48,103 nucleotides of DNA from Clostridium sp. C8-1-8 (lineage in GTDB: Bacteria > Bacillota > Clostridia > Clostridiales > Clostridiaceae), in the NCBI RefSeq assembly GCF_009928445.1, contig NZ_JAABNO010000037.1, positions 1 through 48,103 of the forward strand. Reading direction: 5' to 3'. Within the stretch, counting starts at the first letter, position 1, and every line of letters starts with the position of its first letter. The translations under genes were made by a program, and so were the position numbers. The notes beneath the pieces are model-generated. The model saw only the letters and a list, made by a program, of their open reading frames with translations, had not been told where the DNA came from and searched no databases. This document shows, piece by piece, positions 17,801 to 25,949 of the stretch.

Positions 17801-18993
17801 AGTTAAGTAAACTTATAAAGATTGCCTTATCTTCAGTTTGGCACAACAAAGTTAGATCTTTTCTTACTATGCTTGGTATAATTATAGGTATATCCTCAGT
17901 TATTATACTGGTAGGAATGGGACAAGGAACTCAAAAGACAGTAAGTGATCAGATAGAGAAGCTTGGAACAAACCTTATAACCATAAGCATAACAGGAAAT
18001 AGAACCCCTACTATAACAACTGATGAGCTTACGGAGCTTAAAACTAAACCTGGTATCAAGGAGATTGCTCCTCAGATAACAAGTAGTGTGAATGTAAAGA
18101 ATGGTGATGAGTCAAGTACCACTACTTTAGAAGGCTCCACTCCAAATTATGCTGAGATAAGAAAGCTATCAATTAGCACTGGTAGATTTATAACTCAAAG
18201 AGACGTTGACAATAGATACAATGTTTTAGTAATAGGAAGCGAAACTGCAGAAACTTTATTTAGTACTACAAATGTAGTTGGTAATAGTATGTATGTAAAT
18301 GGTATCGAGTTTACTATAGTTGGAGTGTTGCAATCAGAAGGAACTTCAGCAGCAGGATCAAGTGATGATAGGATAATAGTGCCACTAAGTACTGCTGAAA
18401 GATTATTAAAGAGTGCCAATCCAAAGACTTTTTATATAGAGGCAGCAAGTAAAGAAAAAGTGGATACAGCAATGTCTTACTTGCAACTATTCTTAAATAA
18501 AAAGTATAAGTTAAATAGCAGTACAAGCAATACTAATACTACAAGAAATTATTATAGAATAATGAATCAAACAAGCATATTAGATACAGCAAACTCAACT
18601 AACAAGAGTTTAACTACAATGCTTGCAGGTATAGCAGCTATATCTCTAGTTGTTGGAGGCATAGGTATTATGAACATAATGCTAGTATCTGTAATAGAAA
18701 GAACTAGAGAAATTGGTACAAGAAAAGCTATTGGAGCAAAGAGAAGGACAATACTTGCTCAATTCCTAATAGAGGCTGCCAGTGTAAGTGGTCTAGGCGG
18801 AGTCCTAGGAGTTTTGGTGGGATATTTAGGTTCATATATAGGGCAAAAGTTCTTTAATACAACTATTTTGATTTCCAATAACATAGTCTTAGCAGCGTTC
18901 TTGTTCTCCTTAGCAGTTGGTATAATATTTGGAATGTATCCAGCTAATAAGGCATCTAAGTTAAATCCTATTGATGCATTGAGATTTGAGTAA
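17797..18993 (+). CDS. ABC transporter permease (MacB/FtsX type)
   Basis: A 398-residue membrane protein. TM1 (LTMLGIIIGISSVIILVGMG) is followed by the large extracytoplasmic MacB-like domain at about residues 45-270. Three C-terminal helices are at about 282-305, 328-350 and 364-388. The GIMNIMLVSVIERTREIGTRKAIGA segment is the family hallmark, and the end NKASKLNPIDALRFE is typical. It is the last gene of the efflux operon and is followed by a strong terminator. Substrate unknown; the regulation suggests an envelope stressor. Confidence 0.93.
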   Translation: MKLSKLIKIALSSVWHNKVRSFLTMLGIIIGISSVIILVGMGQGTQKTVSDQIEKLGTNLITISITGNRTPTITTDELTELKTKPGIKEIAPQITSSVNVKNGDESSTTTLEGSTPNYAEIRKLSISTGRFITQRDVDNRYNVLVIGSETAETLFSTTNVVGNSMYVNGIEFTIVGVLQSEGTSAAGSSDDRIIVPLSTAERLLKSANPKTFYIEAASKEKVDTAMSYLQLFLNKKYKLNSSTSNTNTTRNYYRIMNQTSILDTANSTNKSLTTMLAGIAAISLVVGGIGIMNIMLVSVIERTREIGTRKAIGAKRRTILAQFLIEAASVSGLGGVLGVLVGYLGSYIGQKFFNTTILISNNIVLAAFLFSLAVGIIFGMYPANKASKLNPIDALRFE

Positions 18994-19009
18994 CATGTAG
19001 AAAGTTCTC

Positions 19010-19042
19010 TCGCAGCTTAAAAGTTGTGAGAGAACTTTTTTA
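19010..19042 (+). terminator. Terminator of the efflux operon
   Basis: AAAGTTCTCTC pairs with GAGAGAACTTT, with an inner GCAGCTT/AGTTGT pairing, and a T6 tract follows 17 bases after the stop. Confidence 0.9.
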
Positions 19043-19101
19043 CTGTTAATACCAGTTATATAAAAAAACTATTACCTGTCAGATATTGAAGTTTGAATTT
19101 C

Positions 19102-19141
19102 TTGACAAAGATTTAAAACTAGACTATAGTTGTATGTACAA
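19102..19141 (+). promoter_or_regulatory. marR promoter with overlapping TTGTATGTACAA operator
   Basis: TTGACA (19102-19107), 17 bases, TATAGT (19125-19130). The palindrome TTGTATGTACAA (19130-19141) begins on the last base of the -10, so a bound repressor would block initiation. The same 12-mer recurs at 19819-19830 after the regulator gene. The leader between here and 19348 is about 200 bases and has no recognised element. Confidence 0.7.
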
Positions 19142-19347
19142 ACAATAAGTAGCTTAATTTATAACTTAAATGTGGTATAATTAGATTATGTAATAAATCT
19201 TATTACATAGCTGTATATCTATAGCATTCCATGAGAATAGATAGAGTAAAAAATATATAGTAAATATATTTTAGAATCTACAGAGATAAATAATAACAAT
19301 GTATTGTGTATTTGTAAAATGAGACATATACAGAAAGGAACATTACA

Positions 19348-19776
19348 ATGTCAGAGATGAATGAGCTATTATGTGATTGTTTGTATTTTTCTGCTAATAA
19401 GCTAGCAAGAATAATGACAAAAATGGCTGATGAAGAATTTAGAATAACTGGACTTTCGCCAACTTATGCATTTTTAATAAGCATAGTTAATGAAAAGCCA
19501 GGGATTAGTCAAAAAGATATAGGCGAGGCTTTGCACATAACCCCTTCTACTATAACTAGATTTATAGATAAGTTAGAAAACAGCGGATATGTAAATAGGA
19601 GAACAGAGGGGAAGAATTCCTTTATATATTCAACTGAAAAAGGAATTGATTTACAAAAGGATATTAATAGAGCCTGGAATAATCTTCAACAGAGATATAC
19701 CCAATCCGTTGGAAAAGATGAGTATGTAAAAGTTACTGAGATGATTAACTCAGTATGTTCAAAGTTAGAAAAATAG
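19348..19776 (+). CDS. MarR-family transcriptional regulator
   Basis: A 142-residue dimeric winged-helix protein. The core reads EKPGISQKDIGEALHITPSTITRFIDKLENSGYVNRRTEGKNSF, the helix-turn-helix and wing of the family. AGAAAGGAAC precedes the ATG. It has few cysteines, two near the N-terminus (LLCDCLYF) and one near the C-terminus (NSVCSKLEK), which could allow thiol sensing as in some MarR proteins, but that is only inference. Palindromes in its own promoter and before the nitroreductase suggest it represses itself and that gene. Confidence 0.9.
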   Translation: MSEMNELLCDCLYFSANKLARIMTKMADEEFRITGLSPTYAFLISIVNEKPGISQKDIGEALHITPSTITRFIDKLENSGYVNRRTEGKNSFIYSTEKGIDLQKDINRAWNNLQQRYTQSVGKDEYVKVTEMINSVCSKLEK

Positions 19777-19782
19777 TTTAAT

Positions 19783-19808
19783 AAATCCGTATCCTTAGGG
19801 TATGGATT
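19783..19808 (+). terminator. Hairpin after marR, weak terminator
   Basis: AATCCGTATCC pairs with GGGTATGGATT, including a wobble. No T run follows, so it is at best a weak or partial terminator. It lies just before the second operator. Confidence 0.4.
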
Positions 19809-19818
19809 ACAAATAAGG

Positions 19819-19830
19819 TTGTATGTACAA
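19819..19830 (+). promoter_or_regulatory. Second TTGTATGTACAA operator, before the nitroreductase
   Basis: An exact copy of the 12-bp palindrome in the marR promoter; here the symmetry extends to GTTGTATGTACAAC. It is about 200 bases before the nitroreductase start. No clear promoter hexamers were assigned. Confidence 0.6.
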
Positions 19831-20026
19831 CTAAGTAATATTGCTAATTAATATAACTAATACTATAGTTTATTGGTTTAATAGGTTGTGATTATATGTA
19901 TAATTTTATAAAGCCTATAATTTAAAACTTACTCATTGAAGTAGTGAAGGTAAAAGCGAGAAAAATCCATACCTAAAATTTATAAGACTATGGATTAATA
20001 TATATAATATTTTTGGAGGTAATAGC

Positions 20027-20527
20027 ATGGAAGAGATTTTTAAAAGAAGAAGTATCAGAAAATATGAAGATAAACCAGTAGAAAAGGAAAAAATAGAGAG
20101 ACTTCTAAGAGCAGCAATGCAAGCACCATCAGCAGTAAATCAGCAACCTTGGGAGTTTTTAGTTGTTGAAGATAAAGATACACTAAAGAAGTTGTCTGAA
20201 ATGAGTCCATATGCTAAGATGGTAGCATCTGCACCAGTTGCTTTTGTTCTGCTATCTAACACTGATAAGCTTAAGGTTCCAACAGCTTGTCATCAAGACA
20301 TGGGGGCTTGTGCTGAAAACCTATTGCTAGAGGCTACTCATCTTGGACTAGGTGCAGTATGGTTAGGTGTTTCTACTGCAGAGCCAGTTGGTGCATATGT
20401 TAAAGAACTATTCAATTTGCCGGAAAATATCGTACCTTTCAATGTAATACCTGTTGGGTATCCAGATCAAAAGAGCGACTTTGTAGATAGATATGATGAA
20501 ACAAAAGTTCATTATGAAAAGTGGTAA
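20027..20527 (+). CDS. Nitroreductase-family flavoprotein
   Basis: A 166-residue FMN enzyme, probably a cytoplasmic dimer, that reduces nitro or quinone compounds with NAD(P)H. The opening FKRRSIRKYEDKPVEKEKIERLLRAA and the motif QAPSAVNQQPWEFLVVED are diagnostic for the short nitroreductases, as is GLGAVWLGVS...PVGYPDQKS near the C-terminus. TTTTGGAGG precedes the ATG. It lies between a MarR regulator with a shared palindrome and an ABM monooxygenase, which fits a regulated detoxification unit for electrophiles. The exact substrate is unknown. Confidence 0.9.
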   Translation: MEEIFKRRSIRKYEDKPVEKEKIERLLRAAMQAPSAVNQQPWEFLVVEDKDTLKKLSEMSPYAKMVASAPVAFVLLSNTDKLKVPTACHQDMGACAENLLLEATHLGLGAVWLGVSTAEPVGAYVKELFNLPENIVPFNVIPVGYPDQKSDFVDRYDETKVHYEKW

Positions 20528-20723
20528 AAATCACAAGGTTGAAAATCATATGCTCAGAAAATGTGGATGCGCAAAAGAAGCTAACTAAAGGAGGTTTCTT
20601 GAGCGACTTTTTACAATTATTATAGATGTGCCATCAAACCATTTGTTTCAAACTAGAATAAAATCGTGAAAATTTTATAATAAACATGAAACTAAGCGAA
20701 AACATAGAGAAAGAAGGATTATT

Positions 20724-21011
20724 ATGTTAAAGATTGTAGCAAAGCATTATGTACTTGCAGATAAAGTAGAGGAAGTATTAGCACTTGCAAAAGAATTGGT
20801 AGATGCAACTGTTAAAGAAGAAGGTTGTATAAGCTATGCAATGTACCAGGATACAAAGGACAGTTCAATACTTACAATGATAGAAGAATGGGAAAGTGCA
20901 GAAGCCTTAAAAAAACATGGTCAGTCAGAACATTTTACAACAATAGTACCTAAAATGGCTCCATTAATGGCAAAGCCAGCTGAAATGAATGTATACAAAA
21001 AAGTAATTTAA
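20724..21011 (+). CDS. ABM-domain quinol/antibiotic-biosynthesis-type monooxygenase
   Basis: A 95-residue ferredoxin-like fold protein of the YgiN/ABM group, usually dimeric. Motifs seen: LAKELVDATVKEEGCISYAMYQD, TMIEEWESAEALKKHGQSEHF and the C-terminal EMNVYKKV. AGAAAGAAGG is the ribosome site, with a TATAAT at 20676-20681 as possible -10. Members of the group act on quinols or similar aromatic compounds, which fits the adjoining nitroreductase. The 196-base gap before it holds a short reading frame behind AAAGGAGG (20587-20594) that stops after eight codons and looks like debris. Confidence 0.85.
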   Translation: MLKIVAKHYVLADKVEEVLALAKELVDATVKEEGCISYAMYQDTKDSSILTMIEEWESAEALKKHGQSEHFTTIVPKMAPLMAKPAEMNVYKKVI

Positions 21012-21135
21012 TATTAAAACATTCATTTTAAAGAGTATTTTAAACTATAGTTTAAAGACATACTTTTATACTTAGAAGAAAATTTGAATATTTAAATTTT
21101 ATTACTAAGGTATACAAGAGTAATATCCTACAGCT

Positions 21136-21189
21136 AAAAATGAATCAATTCAATTTTATATTATTAAAATTAGGATTGATTCATTTTTT
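21136..21189 (+). terminator. Terminator after the ABM gene
   Basis: AAAAATGAATCAAT (21136-21149) pairs exactly with ATTGATTCATTTTT (21175-21188), which ends in a T tract. The remaining intergenic DNA to 21394 is AT-rich with no recognised element. Confidence 0.8.
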
Positions 21190-21394
21190 ACTATAAATAA
21201 TTCTATAACGAGAAGTAAAGCTTTATACTCTATAATGAAAAGCTTTTACTTTTAGGTTAGAAAGTATGTTATAGTAGTAAAATATGTGGTTTTAATGATT
21301 GTAATGATTTTATATGAGACTAATTAAAAGATTAGCTAGTACTTAAACATTTTTGGAAAGTATATAAATTCAATAAAAAGAGGTGAGAGTTATA

Positions 21395-23101
21395 GTGCCA
21401 ACTAGTGAATTAAATAATAGGTTAAACACATCATCAGTAATTAAGACAAGCTTAAAAACAAAAACTGTTTACCATTTAAGCTTACTTTGCATCAATATGA
21501 CTTCCATAATATTAGGAATAATATATTATATAAATTACAGTTCTAATACACTTTGGAATATCTACGGAGTCATCATAATTGTTGCATTATTATTAAATAT
21601 ATTATCAACTTATATAAGTGACAACGGAAGCACTTCAAATTATATTTATCTAATATTGAACGTATTATTTATGGCTATCATACCAATTCAAAATACCAGT
21701 GCTTCAGCGGACCTTAACAATGAGAAGGCTATAAGTCTTGTTTCAGCAATTATGCTATTTTCTCTATTTGTATATGGCTTCATAGGTAATTGTTTTAAAC
21801 TAGTAAAGCTTAGAGATAGAAAGAAAAATTCTAGTAATAGACAAAAATCTAGCATTAGAAAGAGTAATAATGTAGGTAAGGCTGTAGCTATAATTATAGT
21901 TACCTTGCTTTTTATGTCAGGAATATTTGTTGTTGTTACACTGCTTACTAAGGGTAAAAAGAGTATGGCAGAAGTTTTTATTCCAGAGTATTCAGTTTTT
22001 TACGGATTTATATTTTTAGGGTTATCAGCAATTGCATATAATTTAATGTCTTCATATAAAACCAGGATAATTAAATATGTATTCCCTGTAGCAGGATTAA
22101 TTATCTATGTAATATGCTTGTTACCACTAATATCAATACCAACTCTTATAAAAGAAGCTGATAAAAGCTACGCGGTAGCTTTTGGTGCAGAAGATAGAGC
22201 CAAAGTAGAAAAACAGTATAAGGATGTATTTAGAAACACTGCTTTTTCACTACCTGATTACTTCTTTGGAACACCTTCTAAAAAGTACGATGTAAAAGAA
22301 AATGTATTATTTTATGAAGGAAAAGATGGAGTAGATAAAGGAGTCAAGCTGTATTTTGATGCATATACTCCAGCTTCCAAGGATGATAACCTTCCAGGAA
22401 AAAATTCTGTACTCATAAGAATACATGGTGGCGGTTGGACCATTGGTGATAAGGGGCAGGAAAATTATGCTGAGGTCAATAAATACTTTGCCAGCCAAGG
22501 CTATATAGTTTTTGATGTGCAGTATGGACTAAGTAATAAAGAAAAGTTTGTAAAGTATGCAAAGGTACCGGAAAATGTGGTAGGTGACTTTAATATAGAT
22601 GATATGATGAGACATCTAGGGATATTTACAAAGTACTTAGCTAAAAATAAGGATCTTTTTAGTGCCAATTTAAATTCTGTATTTATTTCTGGTGGGTCTG
22701 CAGGAGGACAGTTAGCAAATGCACTTGCCTTAGGTATAACTAGTGGAAAGTACTCAGACTTACTTGATTCAAGCATAAAGGTGAAAGGCTTGATACCTTT
22801 CTATCCAGCCAATGGTTTATCAAAGAATTTAGGCATAGGTGGTCAAAATGATTTTGTTGATCCTAAATATTTGGTTACACCAGACAGCCCTCCAGTTTTA
22901 ATGTATCAAGGAAACCATGATGGTATAGTAAATCCTGATATTGCTGAGTTATTTAAGGAAACTTATATAAAGAATCAAAATAATAAAATAGATTTGATGT
23001 ACATGCCGTATGGTACTCATGGTAGTGATGAATATTTTTCAAGCTACTACAATCAAGTTTTTATGTATTATATGGAAAGATTTATGGCTCAATATAGATA
23101 A
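21395..23101 (+). CDS. Membrane-anchored alpha/beta hydrolase (BD-FAE/lipase-like)
   Basis: A 568-residue protein with a hydrophobic N-terminal half and a hydrolase C-terminal half. The GTG at 21395 is chosen because AGAGGTGAG (21379-21387) precedes it; a GTG at 21383 lies within that site. About seven membrane helices span residues 27-255. The catalytic part has the oxyanion motif IRIHGGGWTIGDKG, the nucleophile elbow SGGSAGGQLA, the acid in YQGNHDGIVNP and the His in YGTHGSDEY. The active site is probably extracytoplasmic. The family includes carboxylesterases and feruloyl-esterase-like enzymes; the substrate cannot be told. Single gene with a strong terminator. Confidence 0.88.
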   Translation: MPTSELNNRLNTSSVIKTSLKTKTVYHLSLLCINMTSIILGIIYYINYSSNTLWNIYGVIIIVALLLNILSTYISDNGSTSNYIYLILNVLFMAIIPIQNTSASADLNNEKAISLVSAIMLFSLFVYGFIGNCFKLVKLRDRKKNSSNRQKSSIRKSNNVGKAVAIIIVTLLFMSGIFVVVTLLTKGKKSMAEVFIPEYSVFYGFIFLGLSAIAYNLMSSYKTRIIKYVFPVAGLIIYVICLLPLISIPTLIKEADKSYAVAFGAEDRAKVEKQYKDVFRNTAFSLPDYFFGTPSKKYDVKENVLFYEGKDGVDKGVKLYFDAYTPASKDDNLPGKNSVLIRIHGGGWTIGDKGQENYAEVNKYFASQGYIVFDVQYGLSNKEKFVKYAKVPENVVGDFNIDDMMRHLGIFTKYLAKNKDLFSANLNSVFISGGSAGGQLANALALGITSGKYSDLLDSSIKVKGLIPFYPANGLSKNLGIGGQNDFVDPKYLVTPDSPPVLMYQGNHDGIVNPDIAELFKETYIKNQNNKIDLMYMPYGTHGSDEYFSSYYNQVFMYYMERFMAQYR

Positions 23102-23103
23102 GA

Positions 23104-23138
23104 TAAAAAAGCACACTGGCCTTCAGTGTGCTTTTTTG
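23104..23138 (+). terminator. Terminator of the hydrolase gene
   Basis: AAAAAAGCACACTG pairs with CAGTGTGCTTTTTT around a short loop, immediately after the stop. It is U-rich on both strands. Confidence 0.92.
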
Positions 23139-23321
23139 TCCGTGTCTTTCTTAACAAATACAAGCAAAGGCTGCGAGGATGATAGAAAACCTGTTTTCAT
23201 CAAACTTTAATAAAAATATTTTCTTTGTCCATAGGAAATTAATAACTATAATAGAAATATATATTAGGAACCGAAAGCCATTATCCTAAGGCTAAAATAT
23301 TTATATTGTTGATATAAATTT

Positions 23322-23369
23322 ATAAATAAGGCTATGTTTAATAGTGTACTTTAACAGAGCCATAAATAA
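23322..23369. mobile_element. 32-bp mini-insertion flanked by an 8-bp target duplication
   Basis: GGCTATGTTTAA (23330-23341) and TTTAACAGAGCC (23350-23361) are inverted ends separated by only eight bases. The pair is bracketed by ATAAATAA at 23322-23329 and again at 23362-23369. This is the footprint of a transposed element reduced to its ends. It sits 21-29 bases before the bceR start, in its leader or promoter. It shares end sequence with the relics at 37800 and 39243. Confidence 0.7.
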
Positions 23370-23390
23370 AAACTATGTGAGGTTTAATAT

Positions 23391-24095
23391 ATGTACAAGG
23401 TAATGATTATAGAAGATGATGAAAAGCTATGCGCTATTGTAAAAGAGCACATGGAGAGGTATGGATATATTACTTATGAAGTTAAGGATTTTAACAGAAT
23501 TGAGAAGGAGATTGAAGATATAAAGCCTGATATTTTAATACTTGATATAAATTTGCCATACTATGATGGTTTCTATATATGTAGGGCAGTAAGGAAAAAA
23601 TATAATATTCCAATCATAATAACTTCAGCAAGAAGTGATACTATGGATCAAGTTTTGGCTATAGAACTAGGTGCAGATGACTATATAATAAAGCCTATGA
23701 ACTTAGAACTACTTATGGTGAAGGTAAAGGCTGCCTTAAGGAGAGCATATGGTGAGTATTCAAGTAACAGTAGTATAGAGGAGAGTATAGAACTAAAGTT
23801 GGATGAAGCTAACTTTCAGCTTAAATATGATGAAAAGTCAACTATTCTAAGTAAGAATGAATACAAGCTTGCCAAGCTTTTCATAGAAAATAAAGATAGA
23901 ATAATAAGTAGAGAAGAGATATTTGAAGCCCTATGGGATACACAGGATTTTGTTGATGAAAATACACTTACAGTAAACATAACAAGGCTTAGAAATAGAT
24001 TAGCTGAGCTAGGGATTGACAATATAATAAAGACAAAAAGAGGTGTAGGATATATCTTTGACTATAAGGTATTAGAGGAGTTAAAAGATGTGTAA
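23391..24095 (+). CDS. bceR: Response regulator, BceR-like
   Basis: A 234-residue OmpR-family regulator. The receiver has IIEDDEKL, Asp52 in LDINLPYYDGFY and Lys in YIIKPMNLE; the C-terminal winged helix ends in TRLRNRLAELG...TKRGVGYIF. GTGAGG precedes the ATG. Its end overlaps the kinase start by eight bases. With the kinase and the ABC pair that follow it forms a BceRS-type system, which in Firmicutes responds to bacitracin, mersacidin-like lantibiotics or other wall-targeting peptides. A tiny insertion lies directly upstream and may have changed its expression. Confidence 0.88.
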   Translation: MYKVMIIEDDEKLCAIVKEHMERYGYITYEVKDFNRIEKEIEDIKPDILILDINLPYYDGFYICRAVRKKYNIPIIITSARSDTMDQVLAIELGADDYIIKPMNLELLMVKVKAALRRAYGEYSSNSSIEESIELKLDEANFQLKYDEKSTILSKNEYKLAKLFIENKDRIISREEIFEALWDTQDFVDENTLTVNITRLRNRLAELGIDNIIKTKRGVGYIFDYKVLEELKDV

Positions 24096-25101
24096 GCAAC
24101 TATTTAAAGAATTTATGAAGGATAAGAGCTTATTTCTTTGTTTTTATGTAGCAAATACCTTATGTCTTATCTTATTTTTTAATCTAACAGATAGAAAGAC
24201 CATAGAGATAGCCTATCCTGTTAGCATTACCTTATTCTTATTGACCATATTGATTATAGTGGAGTGGGTTAAATACTACAACTTTAATTTAAGCTTAGGA
24301 CAAGTGTTAAGAGAAGAGAATCATAAGCTTATGGTTGGTACTTATGAGCAAAGAAGAGTTGAGTCAGTTATTAATTGGATAAATGAGAACCATAGAAATA
24401 ATTCAAAAACTTTAAAGGAGAACTATGACAAAAAAGCATGGTTCATAACTCAATGGATACATAAATTGAAAACCCCTATTTCAGTAATTGATTTAATAAT
24501 ACAAAAATACGCTAAGGATTCTGCACTTAACCTTGAGGTCTTAAAAGATATAGAGGTAGAAAATAAAAGTTTATATAGCAGCGTAGAACAAGTTTTAACC
24601 TTGTTAAGACTCCAGGAATTTGAAAAAGATTATACAGTAACATCAATAAATCTTCTAGAAGCTTTAAGGCAGATAATAAATCATAGAAAGAGTCAGTTTA
24701 TATATAATAAAGTTTTCCCAATTCTAGATTGTAAAACTGAAGTGTATGTTTTATCAGATTATAAATGGAATGAGCTTATGCTTTCTCAAATAATATCAAA
24801 TGCAATAAAGTACTCTGCTAATGGTAAGGACAACAAGAAGCTTTACTTTTCTTTAGAGAGAAATGAGAAACATACAACTTTATCTATTAAAGATGAAGGA
24901 ATTGGAATTGCAGACTATGACCTAAGAAAGATATTTGAACCTTTCTTCACTGGGGAAAACGGGAGAAAATACAGAAATTCCACTGGAATAGGACTTTATA
25001 TATGTAAGGAGATATCACAAAAGCTAGGACATGATATTAGAGTTTATTCAAAATTAGGTGAAGGCACAGAAGTAAAAATAACTTACCTTTCAAAAGTGTA
25101 A
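24088..25101 (+). CDS. bceS: Intramembrane-sensing histidine kinase, BceS-like
   Basis: A 337-residue kinase with two closely spaced N-terminal helices (about residues 13-30 and 37-58) and almost no extracellular loop, the mark of intramembrane-sensing kinases that listen to their partner transporter. The phospho-acceptor is His125 in TQWIHKLKTPISV. The ATPase boxes are QIISNAIKYS (N), IKDEGIGIADYDL (G1), FEPFF (F) and STGIGLYICKE (G2). It overlaps the regulator by eight bases. The length is typical of BceS. Confidence 0.88.
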   Translation: MCKQLFKEFMKDKSLFLCFYVANTLCLILFFNLTDRKTIEIAYPVSITLFLLTILIIVEWVKYYNFNLSLGQVLREENHKLMVGTYEQRRVESVINWINENHRNNSKTLKENYDKKAWFITQWIHKLKTPISVIDLIIQKYAKDSALNLEVLKDIEVENKSLYSSVEQVLTLLRLQEFEKDYTVTSINLLEALRQIINHRKSQFIYNKVFPILDCKTEVYVLSDYKWNELMLSQIISNAIKYSANGKDNKKLYFSLERNEKHTTLSIKDEGIGIADYDLRKIFEPFFTGENGRKYRNSTGIGLYICKEISQKLGHDIRVYSKLGEGTEVKITYLSKV

Positions 25102-25184
25102 GGTTATTTTAAGCTTGTTAAATGGTTTCAAGTGTTAAACTCAATTAATATTTAGTTAAGAAACCTATGAAAGGAGTATTACTT

Positions 25185-25949
25185 ATGTGTATCTTAAAAG
25201 TAAATAACCTATCTAAAATATACGGGGGAGCAAATGGCGAGAGCTCTACAAAGGCTTTAAATAACGTGAATCTAGAGATTGATACTGGGGAGTTTGTAGG
25301 TATAATGGGGCCCTCTGGTAGTGGAAAGACTACCTTACTTAATATTGTTAGTGGAATAGATAAAGCAAGCTCAGGTTTTGTGAGTATAGCTGGCAACAAG
25401 TTAAGTGACCTGGATAAAAATCAGTTGGCTTTATTTAGGAGAAAGAAGTTAGGGTTTGTGTTTCAGGATTTTAATCTCTTGGACAGCTTAACTACTAGAG
25501 AGAATATAATGCTACCTATGATATTAGATAAATGCTCAGAGGATGCTATGAGTAAAAGAGTAGAAGAGCTTATGAACATATTTGAAATAGAAAGCTTAGC
25601 TAATAAATACCCATATAATATATCTGGTGGACAAAAGCAGAGAGTGGCTATAGCAAGAGCTATAATAAATAATCCAAGTATAATATTTGGGGACGAGCCC
25701 ACAGGTAATCTAGATTCCAAGTCTTCAAAGAATGTAATGGAATGTTTTGAAAAGCTTAATAAGGAAAAGAAAAATACTATACTGCTAGTTACTCATGATG
25801 TTAGTGCCGCAAGTTACTGCAATAGAGTAATCTTTCTAAAAGATGGAGTTATAAGCTATGAAGCTGTTAAAAAGGGAACTCGAAGAGAATTTTTTAACGA
25901 ACTTATGAATTATATTGCTGTTTTAGGTGGTGACAGCAATGACTTTTAA
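25185..25949 (+). CDS. bceA: ABC transporter ATPase, BceA-like
   Basis: A 254-residue ATPase. The ATG at 25185 follows GAAAGGAG (25168-25175); the upstream ATG at 25167 would place that site inside the gene. Walker A GPSGSGKTT, Q-loop FVFQDFNLLDSL, signature ISGGQKQR, Walker B IIFGDEPTGNLD and the H-loop LVTHD are intact. The C-terminal GTRREFFNELMNYIAVLGGDSNDF extension is usual for BceA. Its end overlaps the permease start by 11 bases. With the permease it should free wall-precursor targets from peptide antibiotics and also act as the sensor. Confidence 0.9.
   Translation: MCILKVNNLSKIYGGANGESSTKALNNVNLEIDTGEFVGIMGPSGSGKTTLLNIVSGIDKASSGFVSIAGNKLSDLDKNQLALFRRKKLGFVFQDFNLLDSLTTRENIMLPMILDKCSEDAMSKRVEELMNIFEIESLANKYPYNISGGQKQRVAIARAIINNPSIIFGDEPTGNLDSKSSKNVMECFEKLNKEKKNTILLVTHDVSAASYCNRVIFLKDGVISYEAVKKGTRREFFNELMNYIAVLGGDSNDF

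Noticed and set aside
21383..21394. Earlier GTG start for the hydrolase
   Set aside because: It lies within the AGAGGTGAG ribosome site of the GTG at 21395.
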